A stretch of 64,000 nt of DNA, from assembly GCF_051650185.1 (NCBI RefSeq), contig NZ_JBOFIN010000047.1, positions 11,673-75,672 of the forward strand, in the 5' to 3' direction. This document shows, one piece after another, positions 26,412 to 35,886 of the stretch (its first letter is position 1; each line of letters opens with the position of its first letter). Source of the stretch: Scandinavium sp051650185 (lineage in GTDB: Bacteria; Pseudomonadota; Gammaproteobacteria; Enterobacterales; Enterobacteriaceae). The notes under the pieces were generated by a model. That model was not told the DNA's origin, ran no database searches, and saw nothing but the letters and a program-made list of their open reading frames with translations. The position numbers and the translations under genes are program-made.

Positions 26412-27278
26412 TCAGATCTCGCAGTAACGCAGAAAGCGCCTGAGGGCATTTGAGAGGTGTTTTTGCCGATGATGAATGCGCCAGAGCATACGCGTCAGGC
26501 GTGGAAGCGGGACCTGCACTTCAACCAGCGTGCCGCTGTCGAGCTGCTCGGCAATCACTCTGCGTGAGAGACAGCTAATACCCAGCCCATGACGAACGGC
26601 ATGTTTAATGGCTTCAGAATTGCCTAATTCCATACCGAGACGAAATTCGGGGAGATGTGAAAGCAGCAGATAATCGACCAGTTCGCGGGTACCGGAACCT
26701 TTCTCTCGCAAGATCCACTGCGCTGCCGCCAGACGAGCGAGTGTCACCTCCCCTTCTAATAAAGAGGAACCTGGTGCAGCAAACACCACCAGCTCATCTT
26801 CCAGCCACGGTTCGGCGATAATGTCCGCCGAATGACATGGCCCTTCAATCAGCCCGATATCGACCCGGAAATCGCTGACGGCGTTAGTCACGTCCTGGCT
26901 ATTGCCTACACTCAGCTCCAGTGGCAAAGCAGGAAAATCCCGACGGTAGCGAGCGATCACTTCCGGCAGGATGTAGTTGCCAATGGTGCTGCTGGCAAAC
27001 ACACGAATCGCGCCGTTGTCTTCGCGGAACAACTGCTCGATTTCCGTGGCCTGCTCCAGCGTCGCCAGGGCACGCGGGTAAAGCAGTCGCCCATGCTCGT
27101 TGACCACCAGCCGTTTACCGACGCGATCAAACAGTTGAACGCCAAGCTGCCCTTCAAGATCGGTGAGCGCCGCGCTGACCGCCGACTGCGAAAGCGCCAG
27201 CATCTGCGAGGCCTGCGTGGTCGAGCCACTCTTCAGGACTTCGGCGAACACTTCCAGTTGGCGTAGGGTGATATGCAT
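26412..27278 (-). CDS. yeiE: LysR-type transcriptional regulator YeiE
   Basis: A 288-residue LTTR: N-terminal winged HTH (LRQLEVFAEVLKSGSTTQASQMLALSQSAVSAAL) and effector-binding domain with VGNSQDV and GLIEGPCHS. YeiE controls yeiH and responds to sulfite in Salmonella and Cronobacter; it also affects flagella and iron genes. Start at 27278 (MHITLRQ) is standard; the frame stays open to 27617 only over the start of divergent yeiH. C-terminus is a few residues shorter than in E. coli. Confidence 0.95.
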   Translation of the reverse strand: MHITLRQLEVFAEVLKSGSTTQASQMLALSQSAVSAALTDLEGQLGVQLFDRVGKRLVVNEHGRLLYPRALATLEQATEIEQLFREDNGAIRVFASSTIGNYILPEVIARYRRDFPALPLELSVGNSQDVTNAVSDFRVDIGLIEGPCHSADIIAEPWLEDELVVFAAPGSSLLEGEVTLARLAAAQWILREKGSGTRELVDYLLLSHLPEFRLGMELGNSEAIKHAVRHGLGISCLSRRVIAEQLDSGTLVEVQVPLPRLTRMLWRIHHRQKHLSNALRRFLRYCEI

Positions 27279-27438
27279 GGGATTCCTCATTGATACCTGG
27301 ATAAATCGAGCGATAAGCCAACCCCTGCGGCTCGAAGTATCACGGATATACCACTTATTCAGATTAATTATAAATATATAATCAATTTTACCTTTAAACC
27401 AGCCCGACGTAACCTTAGCCCAGATAAAGGAGAAGGTT

Positions 27439-28488
27439 ATGGCAGCACTCACTCTCAATACGCATCGCCACCCGCTGTGGCACTTCATTCCCGGGCTGGC
27501 GCTGAGCGCGTTGATCACCGGCGTCGCGTTATGGGCTGGCAGTTTTCCGGCGATTTCTGGCGCGGGCTTTAGTGCCCTGACGCTGGCAATCCTGCTGGGG
27601 ATGGTTATCGGCAACACGGTTTACCCCAAAATCTGGCAGCGCTGCGACGGCGGCGTGCTGTTTGCCAAACAGCATTTGCTGCGACTGGGCATCATTCTTT
27701 ATGGCTTTCGTCTGACGTTTTCGCAAATTGCGGATGTGGGGTTTAGCGGCATCGCCATCGATGTGCTGACGCTCACCAGCACCTTTATGCTGGCAACATT
27801 CCTGGGGCAAAAAGTGTTTGGCCTGGATAAACACACCAGTTGGCTGATTGGCGCGGGCAGCAGTATCTGCGGTGCCGCGGCAGTATTAGCCACTGAGCCC
27901 GTGGTGAAAGCGGAATCCAGCAAAGTGACGGTGGCGGTTGCCACAGTAGTGATTTTCGGCACCATTGCGATTTTCCTCTACCCTGCCATGTACCCTCTGT
28001 TGGCGCACTGGTTCAGTCCTGAAACGTACGGCATTTATATGGGTTCAACCATGCATGAAGTGGCGCAGGTTGTGGCTGCAGGACATGCCGTTAGCCCGGA
28101 TGCAGAGAATGCCGCGGTGATCGCCAAAATGCTGCGTGTGATGATGCTGGCTCCGTTCCTGCTGATTCTGGCAGCTCGCGTTAAGCAACTGGCTCCAGCC
28201 GGAAACGGTGAGAAAAGCAAAATCACCATCCCGTGGTTTGCCATCCTGTTCATCGTGGTCGCCATTTTCAACTCGTTCCACCTGTTACCAAAAGCAGTCG
28301 TCGATATGCTGGTCACACTGGATACCGTTCTGCTGGCAATGGCCATGGCCGCACTGGGCCTGACTACACACGTCAGCGCGCTAAAAAAGGCAGGTGCGAA
28401 ACCTCTGCTGATGGCGCTGGTACTATTCGTGTGGCTGATTGTCGGTGGCGGCATCATTAACGTAGCCGTTCATGCCCTGATGGCATAA
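27439..28488 (+). CDS. yeiH: UPF0324 inner membrane protein YeiH
   Basis: A 349-residue protein with ten or so membrane segments, UPF0324 family, with GAGSSICGAAAV, GSTMHEVAQVVAAG and LGLTTHVSAL motifs. Considered a putative sulfite/sulfate-related transporter because of control by the divergent YeiE. ATG at 27439 follows AAGGAGAAGG. The 160-base divergent gap is AT-rich and suits LysR-type binding (palindromic ATTATAAATATATAAT around 27370-27385). Confidence 0.94.
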   Translation: MAALTLNTHRHPLWHFIPGLALSALITGVALWAGSFPAISGAGFSALTLAILLGMVIGNTVYPKIWQRCDGGVLFAKQHLLRLGIILYGFRLTFSQIADVGFSGIAIDVLTLTSTFMLATFLGQKVFGLDKHTSWLIGAGSSICGAAAVLATEPVVKAESSKVTVAVATVVIFGTIAIFLYPAMYPLLAHWFSPETYGIYMGSTMHEVAQVVAAGHAVSPDAENAAVIAKMLRVMMLAPFLLILAARVKQLAPAGNGEKSKITIPWFAILFIVVAIFNSFHLLPKAVVDMLVTLDTVLLAMAMAALGLTTHVSALKKAGAKPLLMALVLFVWLIVGGGIINVAVHALMA

Positions 28489-28571
28489 GCGCAGTACCAC
28501 TCTCCTGTTATCCTCGCTATGATTAGCCTTTGTGATGCATTTCCCCCCGGCGGGGTTAACAGGAGTTTTTT

Positions 28572-29429
28572 ATGAAATACATCGGAGCCCATGTCAGCGC
28601 TTCCGGCGGCGTGGCAAATGCTGCTATCCGTGCAGCAGAAATCGGTGCCACCGCGTTTGCCCTGTTCACCAAGAACCAGCGCCAGTGGCGCGCCGCCCCG
28701 CTCACCAGCGACGTGATTGACGAGTTCAAAGCGGCTTGCGAAAAACACCACTTCAGCTCAGCACAAATTCTGCCCCACGACAGTTACCTGATTAACCTGG
28801 GGCATCCCGTCGCCGACGCGCTGGAAAAATCCCGCGAGGCGTTTCTGGATGAGATGCAGCGTTGCGAACAGCTTGGGCTTTCCCTGCTGAACTTCCACCC
28901 GGGTAGCCACCTGATGCAAATCCCTGTCGATGAATGCCTGGCGCGCATTGCGGAGTCGATCAACATCGCCCTTTCGCAGACAGAAGGCGTGGTTGCCGTT
29001 ATCGAAAACACGGCGGGTCAGGGAAGCAATCTGGGCTTCGAATTTGAGCATCTGGCGGCCATTATCGACGGCGTGGAAGACAAATCTCGCGTCGGGGTCT
29101 GCATCGATACCTGCCACGCTTTTGCGGCGGGTTACGACTTACGCACCGCAGAAGCTTGTGAAAAAACCTTTGCCGATTTCGAACGCATCGTGGGCTTTGA
29201 CTATCTGCGCGGGATGCACCTGAACGATGCCAAAAGTACTTTTGGCAGCCATGTCGACCGTCACCACAGCCTGGGCGAAGGCAACATCGGCCACGACTGC
29301 TTCCGCTGGATCATGCAGGACAACCGCTTCGACGGTATCCCCTTGATTCTGGAAACCATCAATCCGGATATCTGGGCGGAAGAAATTGCCTGGCTGAAGG
29401 CGCAACAAACAGAACCCGCCATTGCCTGA
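28572..29429 (+). CDS. nfo: Deoxyribonuclease IV (endonuclease IV)
   Basis: A 285-residue zinc AP endonuclease that cuts 5' to abasic sites and removes 3' blocking groups in base-excision repair. Starts MKYIGAHVSASGG; metal ligands appear in VIENTAG, CIDTCHAFAAGYD, HLNDAK, HVDRHHSLGEG and LILETINPD. Length equals E. coli Nfo. An AGGAG ribosome site (28561-28565) is part of a distant inverted repeat. Confidence 0.97.
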   Translation: MKYIGAHVSASGGVANAAIRAAEIGATAFALFTKNQRQWRAAPLTSDVIDEFKAACEKHHFSSAQILPHDSYLINLGHPVADALEKSREAFLDEMQRCEQLGLSLLNFHPGSHLMQIPVDECLARIAESINIALSQTEGVVAVIENTAGQGSNLGFEFEHLAAIIDGVEDKSRVGVCIDTCHAFAAGYDLRTAEACEKTFADFERIVGFDYLRGMHLNDAKSTFGSHVDRHHSLGEGNIGHDCFRWIMQDNRFDGIPLILETINPDIWAEEIAWLKAQQTEPAIA

Positions 29430-29502
29430 GGCCCGGCGGCACTGCGTTTGCACGGGCCGACAGGCTCATGTAGGCCTGATAAGGTAATGCCGCCATCAGG
29501 CA
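29430..29502. repeat. REP/BIME-like repeat after nfo
   Basis: Palindromic GCCCGGCGGCactgcg...gcacgggccgac and tgcctgatggcg-type halves (taggcctgataaggtaa, gccgccatcaggca) form the 3' intergenic repeat between nfo and the terminator. Confidence 0.65.
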
Positions 29503-29503
29503 T

Positions 29504-29532
29504 AAAAAAAGGGCCGAAATCGGCCCTTTTTT
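29504..29532. terminator. Bidirectional terminator between nfo and fruA
   Basis: AAAAAAA-GGGCCGA-AAT-CGGCCC-TTTTTT: symmetric stem with A- and T-runs, serving both convergent units. Confidence 0.85.
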
Positions 29533-29544
29533 ATCGCGTCTGAA

Positions 29545-31233
29545 TTATGCCGCTTTCGCCACAGCCGTTTCCACTTCCGGACGTTTCAACACCGCATAAG
29601 AGAGACCTGCTACCAGCGTACCGGCGATAATCGCCATCAGGTAACCAAGCACCGGCGTGATAGCGCCAGGGATCAGCAACACGAACAGACCACCGTGCGG
29701 TGCCATCAGTTTTGCGCCGATTGCCATGGAGATTGCACCCGTCACAGCACCACCGACGATGCAGCATGGCAGAACACGCATTGGGTCACGGGCCGCAAAA
29801 GGAATCGCCCCTTCAGTGATGAAGCATAATCCCAGTACCAGAGCCGCTTTACCGCCTTCACGCTGCGCTTTATCAAACTTATTGCGTGCAACAATCGTTG
29901 CCAGCCCCAGCGCCAGCGGTGGCACCATTCCGGCTGCCATAATCGCCGCCATCGGTGCATAGGTCTGAGTACTCAGCAGACCCACGCCGAAGGCATACGC
30001 CGCCTTGTTCACCGGCCCGCCCATGTCGGTACACATCATGCCACCGAGGATCGCGCCCAGCAGAACCGCGTTCGCCGTGCCCATGGTTTGCAGCCAGTGA
30101 GTCAGACCAGTGAGAATGCCCGCAACCGGTTTGCCGATCAGGTAGATCATCGCCAGACCCGTAATCAGGCTGGAAAGCAGCGGAATGATCAGGATCGGTT
30201 TCAGCGCTTCCATGCTTGGCGGCAGCTTCACTTTGGTGCTGATCATTTTCGCGACATAACCCGCGAGGAAACCAGCGATGATCCCGCCGATAAAGCCCGA
30301 TCCGGTGCTCACCGCAAGCATACCGCCGATAAGACCTGGCGTCAGACCTGGGCGATCCGCGATAGAGAACGCGATATAACCGGCCAGCACTGGCACCATC
30401 AGAGCGAACGCGGAACCGCCGCCGATTTGCATCAGCGCCGCCGCCAGCGTGCCCTCTTCTTTAAAGGCCGTAATCCCGAACGCGAAGGACAGTGCGATAC
30501 ACAGACCGCCTGCGACGACCATCGGCAGCATATAAGAAACGCCGGTCAGCAGGTGGCTGTATGCGCCGCCCTTCTTACCGGTCTCCTTGCTCGCCGACTG
30601 AACGTTGCCGGAAGGCTGATAAGGCTGAGCTTCAATAACTGCCTTATCCAGTTCCTGAGCTGTTTTCTTCAGAGCCAGCCCGGTGGAGGTGCGATACATC
30701 GGTTTACCCGCGAATTTCGCCAGGTCCACTTCGATATCCGCCGCCACGATCACCAGATCGGCTTCAGCCACTTCTTCTGGCGTAATTGCGTTGCCCGCAC
30801 CAACAGAACCACGCGTCTCTACTTTCACCCACCAGCCGCGTTTTTTCGCTTCGGTTTCGATGGCTTCCGCCGCCATAAAAGTATGAGCCACGCCCGTTGG
30901 GCAAGCGGTAACGGCAACAATGCGCTTCGCCCCGCTTTTGGCAACCGGAACCAGCGCCGCAGGAGTCGCATACGGTTCGGCGTGGGATTTAGCCTCGCTC
31001 AGGAACAGTTCTGGATGTGCCACGGCGCGGTTCACATCGCCGAGGTAAACCTGTTTGCCGTTCAGCGCGCTGTCAGCAGGCAGCGCAGAGCCCAGCACGA
31101 TAGCCAGTTCAGCATCGTTCGGGTTGTCGATAATCTCTAAATGGGCCTTTTGGGCCGCCGCCCCCAGCAGGGTTTTCGCCATATAGGCGCGCGCCTGTCC
31201 GAGTCCGGAGTCGATAATCAGCAGCGTTTTCAT
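29545..31233 (-). CDS. fruA: PTS fructose transporter subunit IIB'BC
   Basis: A 562-residue membrane component of the fructose PTS. Residues 1-85 are a degenerate IIB' domain; the IIB domain follows with the phosphorylated Cys111 in TACPTGVAHT; from about 225 the IIC domain has eight or more membrane segments (GLTPGLIGGM, MMCTDMGGPVNKAAY). It imports fructose as fructose 1-phosphate. Start at 31233 is MKTLLIID as in orthologues. Distal gene of fruBKA, 16 bases after fruK. Confidence 0.97.
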   Translation of the reverse strand: MKTLLIIDSGLGQARAYMAKTLLGAAAQKAHLEIIDNPNDAELAIVLGSALPADSALNGKQVYLGDVNRAVAHPELFLSEAKSHAEPYATPAALVPVAKSGAKRIVAVTACPTGVAHTFMAAEAIETEAKKRGWWVKVETRGSVGAGNAITPEEVAEADLVIVAADIEVDLAKFAGKPMYRTSTGLALKKTAQELDKAVIEAQPYQPSGNVQSASKETGKKGGAYSHLLTGVSYMLPMVVAGGLCIALSFAFGITAFKEEGTLAAALMQIGGGSAFALMVPVLAGYIAFSIADRPGLTPGLIGGMLAVSTGSGFIGGIIAGFLAGYVAKMISTKVKLPPSMEALKPILIIPLLSSLITGLAMIYLIGKPVAGILTGLTHWLQTMGTANAVLLGAILGGMMCTDMGGPVNKAAYAFGVGLLSTQTYAPMAAIMAAGMVPPLALGLATIVARNKFDKAQREGGKAALVLGLCFITEGAIPFAARDPMRVLPCCIVGGAVTGAISMAIGAKLMAPHGGLFVLLIPGAITPVLGYLMAIIAGTLVAGLSYAVLKRPEVETAVAKAA

Positions 31234-31249
31234 TATGCCTCTCCTGCTG

Positions 31250-32188
31250 TTAATTGAAGGGTTGTAAGTCAACGCGCGCCATCATCGCGGCCAACTGGGT
31301 ACGATCGGTAATACCTACGTTACTCTGACTCACGGCAAGTGCAGCCACCGCGGTTGCCAGACGTAAAGTGTGTTCACTGGATTCACGCATCAGCAGGCCG
31401 TAAATCAGACCGCCGACCATGGAATCACCGGCACCGACGGTGCTGACGACCTCCACTGACGGCGGTTTGGCAATCCACTCACCGGAAGCGTTGACCCACA
31501 GTGCGCCTTCAGCCCCCAGTGAAATCACCACATGGGCGATGCCTTGCTCACGCAGAGCGTGCGCGGCCTCAATCACGTCTTTCATCTCTGGCAGCTTACG
31601 GCCTGCCCAGATTTCCAGCTCGCGACGATTTGGCTTCACCAGCCACGGCGCCGCTTTCAGACCAGCAACCAGCGCTTCACGGCTGCTGTCGAAAATGATG
31701 CAAGGACACTGGCTGCGCAGACGCGTCATCCAGTCAGTGAACGCTTCCGGGCTCACGCCTGCCGGCAAACTGCCGCTCACGCAGACCATGTCGAACTGCC
31801 CTAACCAGGTGAGGGAATCGTTGACGAAACGCTCCCAGTCATTTGGCGTCACTTCAAAACCGGAGAAGTTAAAATCAGTCACTTCACCGTCTTTTTCCGT
31901 CAGCTTGACGTTAATACGGGTACGGCCCTGGACAACCTGAAAACGGTTGGCAATGCCAAGCTCGCTGAAGAGCTGCTGAAAACCGTCCTGGTTGTCTTTC
32001 CCCAGGAAGCCACCCACGGTGACATCAATGCCCAAATCTTTGAGCACTTTGGCGACGTTAATGCCTTTGCCTGCGGCGTGCAGGCCGGTGGTACGCACCA
32101 GGTTCACTTCACCCCGTTCAACTTCAGGCGTGAAACCAACCAGATCGTAGGCCGGGTTTAAGGTAATGGTAGCAACACGTCTGCTCAT
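31250..32188 (-). CDS. fruK: 1-phosphofructokinase
   Basis: A 312-residue PfkB/ribokinase-family enzyme that converts fructose 1-phosphate to fructose 1,6-bisphosphate. Motifs: GKGINVAKVL near residue 40 and the C-terminal catalytic TVGAGDSMVGG. Its ATG overlaps the fruB stop by one base (TAATG), indicating translational coupling. Confidence 0.97.
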   Translation of the reverse strand: MSRRVATITLNPAYDLVGFTPEVERGEVNLVRTTGLHAAGKGINVAKVLKDLGIDVTVGGFLGKDNQDGFQQLFSELGIANRFQVVQGRTRINVKLTEKDGEVTDFNFSGFEVTPNDWERFVNDSLTWLGQFDMVCVSGSLPAGVSPEAFTDWMTRLRSQCPCIIFDSSREALVAGLKAAPWLVKPNRRELEIWAGRKLPEMKDVIEAAHALREQGIAHVVISLGAEGALWVNASGEWIAKPPSVEVVSTVGAGDSMVGGLIYGLLMRESSEHTLRLATAVAALAVSQSNVGITDRTQLAAMMARVDLQPFN

Positions 32189-33318
32189 TATGCGCCCTCC
32201 CCAAGACCGGCGGCGATGGCTTCACCGATGGCATCCAGTGCCACCTGTGCATCTTCGCCCTGAGCGGTGAAACGCAGACGATGGCCTTTCTTCACGCCAA
32301 GCGCGACGACTTTCATCAGGCTACGACCATTGGCAGGTTTACCGCTGCCGTCGAGGTTGGTCACGGTAATGTCGCTGTTGAATTGCTTGATAGTGTTCAC
32401 CAGCATCGTGCCCGGACGTGCATGCAGGCCGTGTTCGTTACGCACCACAAACTCGGCGCTCAGTACATCTTCCGCTGGCGCTTCATCGCTGGTCAGCAAC
32501 GCAAGCAGCGTTGCGGCATCCGCATTCAGCAGACGTTCAGCTTTGTTATCCAGAAGCAGCGCACTCAGGCGATGAAGGACCGAAGTCGGCTGTTCATCGG
32601 CCATGGCAACTGTAACCAGCAGTGCAGCGGGCTGGCCGTCAACGGCGAAAGGTGCCGCGGCACGGCTGACCGCAACCGCACTTTTCAGGTTGCCTTCAGC
32701 ACTGTCGTTCAACCAGATGCCCTGACCCAGGTTCAGCGGTTTATCATTAATAACGTGAGCCACAAAGGCAGCATCAGCAGCACCGGCTTCTTTCAGGCGC
32801 GCTGCGTTCAGCGCCTGCAACGTCACCAGATCCGTCGCGGCGACATCCAGCGACAGCGTCTCGTTATCGAGTTTCAGCGCTTCGCTCTGTTTTTCGCCCA
32901 TCAGCAGCGCACGCAGCTCTTCCGCTGTGGTCGCGCTTTTCAGCTGTTCGGCCACGCTGTCATCGCTCAGTACATGAGTCAGCTGACGCAGCAAACCAAG
33001 GTGTTCATCAGAACTCGCGGCGATACCAATTGCGACGTATGCCGTCTGGCCTTCGCCCCAGCTCACGCCCTGCGGGAACTGATAAACCTGAACGCCGGTT
33101 TTCAGCACCTGGTCGCGGGTGTCGGTGGTGCCATGGGGAATGGCAATGCCGTTGCCAAGAAACGTGGAGGTTTGCTGCTCGCGAGCCAGCATTCCGTCAA
33201 CATAACCTCCGGCGACATTGCCGGCATTCACCAGCGCTGACGCTATCTGGCGAATGGCCTCTTCTTTATTCCCGGCCTGTTGGCCAGGATGAATATCCTG
33301 AGCTGATAACTGGAACAT
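32188..33318 (-). CDS. fruB: PTS fructose diphosphoryl transfer protein (IIA-FPr)
   Basis: A 376-residue cytoplasmic fusion: IIA(Fru) domain (1-145) with phosphorylated His62 in AIPHGTTD, a middle linker domain (about 155-280), and an HPr-like FPr domain (287-376) with His299 in GLHARPG and regulatory Ser in SLMKV. It passes phosphate from EI to FruA. First gene of the operon, downstream of two Cra boxes. Confidence 0.97.
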   Translation of the reverse strand: MFQLSAQDIHPGQQAGNKEEAIRQIASALVNAGNVAGGYVDGMLAREQQTSTFLGNGIAIPHGTTDTRDQVLKTGVQVYQFPQGVSWGEGQTAYVAIGIAASSDEHLGLLRQLTHVLSDDSVAEQLKSATTAEELRALLMGEKQSEALKLDNETLSLDVAATDLVTLQALNAARLKEAGAADAAFVAHVINDKPLNLGQGIWLNDSAEGNLKSAVAVSRAAAPFAVDGQPAALLVTVAMADEQPTSVLHRLSALLLDNKAERLLNADAATLLALLTSDEAPAEDVLSAEFVVRNEHGLHARPGTMLVNTIKQFNSDITVTNLDGSGKPANGRSLMKVVALGVKKGHRLRFTAQGEDAQVALDAIGEAIAAGLGEGA

Positions 33319-33686
33319 GGGTCTCCTCTCTCGCCGAATTGAATCGTTTCAGCCACTGTGAGAAAAAATGCGCCACCCTGAGGCGTAATGACTTCAGAAC
33401 GACGCTGAAACGTTTCAAGGAGTCTGTGTCAGCATTGATTAATCTGCAAGCAAAGTTGCTTTTCTGATGTAAGAATTTAGAGCTACTCCACATTTTGTTA
33501 TCATTCTCGCCACATTTGCTGAAGCTAAAAATACACTTCAGCGCTTCGTTCAGCTCACGTCAGCTCAGCTCTCTCCCGTAGTGAAATGCCATTTTGATTT
33601 TTCGTGTCGAACTTGACGCGCTCCCTGTTTATTTTCTGGCAGTCAGCGTAAACTCCTGCGTCTTGCTGATCCTCTGATAACCCAAC
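33319..33686. promoter_or_regulatory. Divergent fruBKA/setB intergenic region with two Cra (FruR) operators
   Basis: Two palindromes match the Cra consensus: TGAATCGTTTCA (33340-33351) and TGAAACGTTTCA (33406-33417, perfect). They flank the likely fru promoter, as in E. coli, where fructose 1-phosphate releases Cra. The setB side is AT-rich and contains an inverted repeat GCTGAAG (33518-33524)/CTTCAGC (33536-33542). No gene is seen in this 368-base gap. Confidence 0.8.
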
Positions 33687-34868
33687 ATGCTGAACACAAC
33701 CGCTGCCGCCCCTCGTAAGGGATTCGATCTGACGTCCTCCGCTTTCCTGCTCGTCGCTTTCCTCACCGGAATTGCCGGCGCGTTGCAGACGCCAACGCTG
33801 AGCTTATTTCTGACCGAAGAGGTTCACGTCCGCCCGGCAATGGTGGGGTTCTTCTTTACCGGCAGTGCGGTGATCGGCATTTTGGTCAGCCAGTTTCTGG
33901 CGGGGCGTTCCGACAGGCAGGGCGACAGAAAAAAGCTTATCGTCTTCTGCTGCTTCTTAGGCATGCTGGCCTGCGTGCTGTTCGCCTGGAACCGTAACTA
34001 TTTCATCCTGCTGTTTATCGGCGTCTTTCTGAGCAGCTTCGGCTCGACATCAAACCCACAAATGTTCGCGCTGGCGCGTGAGCATGCGGATAAAACGGGC
34101 CGCGAAGCCGTGATGTTCAGCTCCATTCTGCGTGCTCAGGTTTCTCTGGCCTGGGTGATTGGCCCGCCGATCTCCTATGCGCTGGCAATGGGATTTGGTT
34201 TTACAGCAATGTATTTGTCCGCAGCAGCGGCCTACATTGTGTGTGCGGTCATCGTCTGGATGTTCCTGCAGAGCATGCTGAAAGAGCGTCCTGTTGCCGG
34301 AACACACATTGAAGCACCTCGCACTAACCGCCGCGATGCGTTGCTGCTGTTCGGTATCTGCACCCTGATGTGGGGCACCAACAGCCTGTATATCATCAAT
34401 ATGCCGCTGTTTATCATCAGTGAATTGCATCTGCCGGAGAAGCTGGTCGGCGTGATGATGGGCACCGCTGCGGGGCTCGAAATTCCTGCCATGCTGATAG
34501 CCGGTTACTACGCGAAGCGCTTTGGTAAGCGTTTTCTGATGCGTATCGCCGTGGTCGCTGGCGTGCTGTTTTATGCCGGCATGCTTACCGTCCACTCCCC
34601 GGCTCTGCTGCTGGCAATGCAACTGCTGAACGCTATCTATATAGGAATTCTCGCCGGAATTGGCATGCTTTATTTTCAGGATTTGATGCCCGGTCAGGCT
34701 GGTTCAGCTACCACGCTTTACAGCAACACCACGCGCGTGGGCTGGATAATCGCCGGTTCAATGGCAGGCGTTGTGGCAGAAATCTGGAGCTATCATGCCG
34801 TGTTCTGGATTGCTCTGGTGATGTGCGTGCTGAGCGCCGCTGGCCTGATGAAAATTAAAGACGTTTAA
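33687..34868 (+). CDS. setB: Sugar efflux transporter SetB
   Basis: A 393-residue MFS exporter with twelve membrane segments; motif GRSDRQGDRKK between segments 2 and 3. SetB exports lactose/glucose in vitro and is also linked to chromosome segregation. ATG at 33687 aligns with E. coli; the ribosome site before it is weak. Its stop overlaps the convergent yeiW stop (34865-34868). Confidence 0.94.
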   Translation: MLNTTAAAPRKGFDLTSSAFLLVAFLTGIAGALQTPTLSLFLTEEVHVRPAMVGFFFTGSAVIGILVSQFLAGRSDRQGDRKKLIVFCCFLGMLACVLFAWNRNYFILLFIGVFLSSFGSTSNPQMFALAREHADKTGREAVMFSSILRAQVSLAWVIGPPISYALAMGFGFTAMYLSAAAAYIVCAVIVWMFLQSMLKERPVAGTHIEAPRTNRRDALLLFGICTLMWGTNSLYIINMPLFIISELHLPEKLVGVMMGTAAGLEIPAMLIAGYYAKRFGKRFLMRIAVVAGVLFYAGMLTVHSPALLLAMQLLNAIYIGILAGIGMLYFQDLMPGQAGSATTLYSNTTRVGWIIAGSMAGVVAEIWSYHAVFWIALVMCVLSAAGLMKIKDV

Positions 34869-35119
34869 GGTGCCGTAAGCGTTTCCAGATGAATAAGATA
34901 AGTCATCGCTAATTCGCGGCTGGTGGAGCACATCTCAAAGGAAGGCTTCAGCCCGGCGCACACTTTCGGGCGCAGCGGTGAGCCAAAAATCTGACAGCGC
35001 TGTTGAGCGTCAAGCTGCACACAGGGCATGTTAGCAGGCTTGCCCTCAGGCATTCCCGGGATCGGGCTGGAAATCGAAGGCGCGGTACAGCAGGCGCCAC
35101 AGTCCGGTCGGCAATCCAT
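34865..35119 (-). CDS. yeiW: YkgJ-family cysteine cluster protein YeiW
   Basis: An 84-residue protein with the UPF0153/CxxCxxxCC pattern (MDCRPDCGACC) and further cysteines (PCVQLD, RCQIF, KVCAG, EMC) typical of a metal or iron-sulfur cluster fold of unknown role. Start at 35119 matches E. coli YeiW; five more residues are open upstream. Confidence 0.88.
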   Translation of the reverse strand: MDCRPDCGACCTAPSISSPIPGMPEGKPANMPCVQLDAQQRCQIFGSPLRPKVCAGLKPSFEMCSTSRELAMTYLIHLETLTAP

Positions 35120-35253
35120 CGTTGAGTCTCTCATTTAGCGGGAGCCGCACCTTATCACCTTTTCACAATTCCCGCGAATACCACTTGCCTGAAAGCCCCG
35201 GCACGAGTACTTTGACGCGATATTTTTGACTCTTTTGAAACAGGATTAAAGCA

Positions 35254-35826
35254 ATGCCAAGAGCGAATGAAATCAAAAAAGGTATGGTGCTGAATTACAA
35301 CGGCAAATTGCTGATTGTGAAAGACATCGATATCCAGTCCCCGAGCGCCCGTGGTGCAGCGACCCTGTACAAAATGCGCTTCGCCGATGTGCGTACTGGC
35401 CTGAAAGTGGAAGAACGCTTCAAAGGCGACGACATTGTCGACACCGTGAGCCTCAACCGCCGTTTCGTGGACTTTTCTTACATCGATGGAAACGAATACG
35501 TTTTCATGGATAAAGAAGATTACACGCCGTACACCTTCACCAAAGATCAGATTGAAGAAGAGCTGCTCTTTATTCCTGAAGGCGGTATGCCGGACATGCA
35601 GGTTCTGCTGTGGGATGGTCAACTGCTGGCGCTCGAACTGCCACAGACCGTTGACCTGGAAATCGTGGAAACGGCACCAGGCATTAAAGGCGCTTCAGCA
35701 AGTGCCCGCAACAAACCTGCGACACTGACTACTGGTCTGGTTGTTCAGGTTCCGGAATATCTCAGCGCTGGCGAGAAAATCCGTATCCATATCGAAGAAA
35801 AACGTTATATGGGTCGCGCGGATTAA
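35254..35826 (+). CDS. yeiP: Elongation factor P-like protein EfpL (YeiP)
   Basis: A 190-residue EF-P paralogue with three beta-barrel domains. The tip loop carries Arg33 in SPSARGAATLY instead of the modified Lys of EF-P. EfpL helps ribosomes pass poly-proline and other stalling motifs. Preceded by a good ribosome site (AACAGGAT) and followed by an intrinsic terminator. Confidence 0.96.
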   Translation: MPRANEIKKGMVLNYNGKLLIVKDIDIQSPSARGAATLYKMRFADVRTGLKVEERFKGDDIVDTVSLNRRFVDFSYIDGNEYVFMDKEDYTPYTFTKDQIEEELLFIPEGGMPDMQVLLWDGQLLALELPQTVDLEIVETAPGIKGASASARNKPATLTTGLVVQVPEYLSAGEKIRIHIEEKRYMGRAD

Positions 35827-35841
35827 TCCCGCCCTCAAATG

Positions 35842-35871
35842 CAAAAAGGACGGTTTTCACCGTCCTTTTTT
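35842..35871. terminator. Bidirectional terminator between yeiP and the mannonate dehydratase gene
   Basis: AAAAAGGACGGT and ACCGTCCTTTTT arms with a TTTC loop; usable by both convergent genes. Confidence 0.85.
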
Positions 35872-35886
35872 ATTGCCTGAATCTTG

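Noticed and set aside
27279..27617. Long N-terminal extension of yeiE
   Set aside because: Overlaps the divergent yeiH start and lacks a ribosome site; LysR proteins begin at the HTH.
30088..31140. 350-codon frame opposite fruA
   Set aside because: Mirror of fruA codon bias; rich in Arg/Gln/His without recognisable motifs.
32281..33240. 319-codon frame opposite fruB
   Set aside because: Shadow frame; fruB has clear phosphorylation-site motifs.
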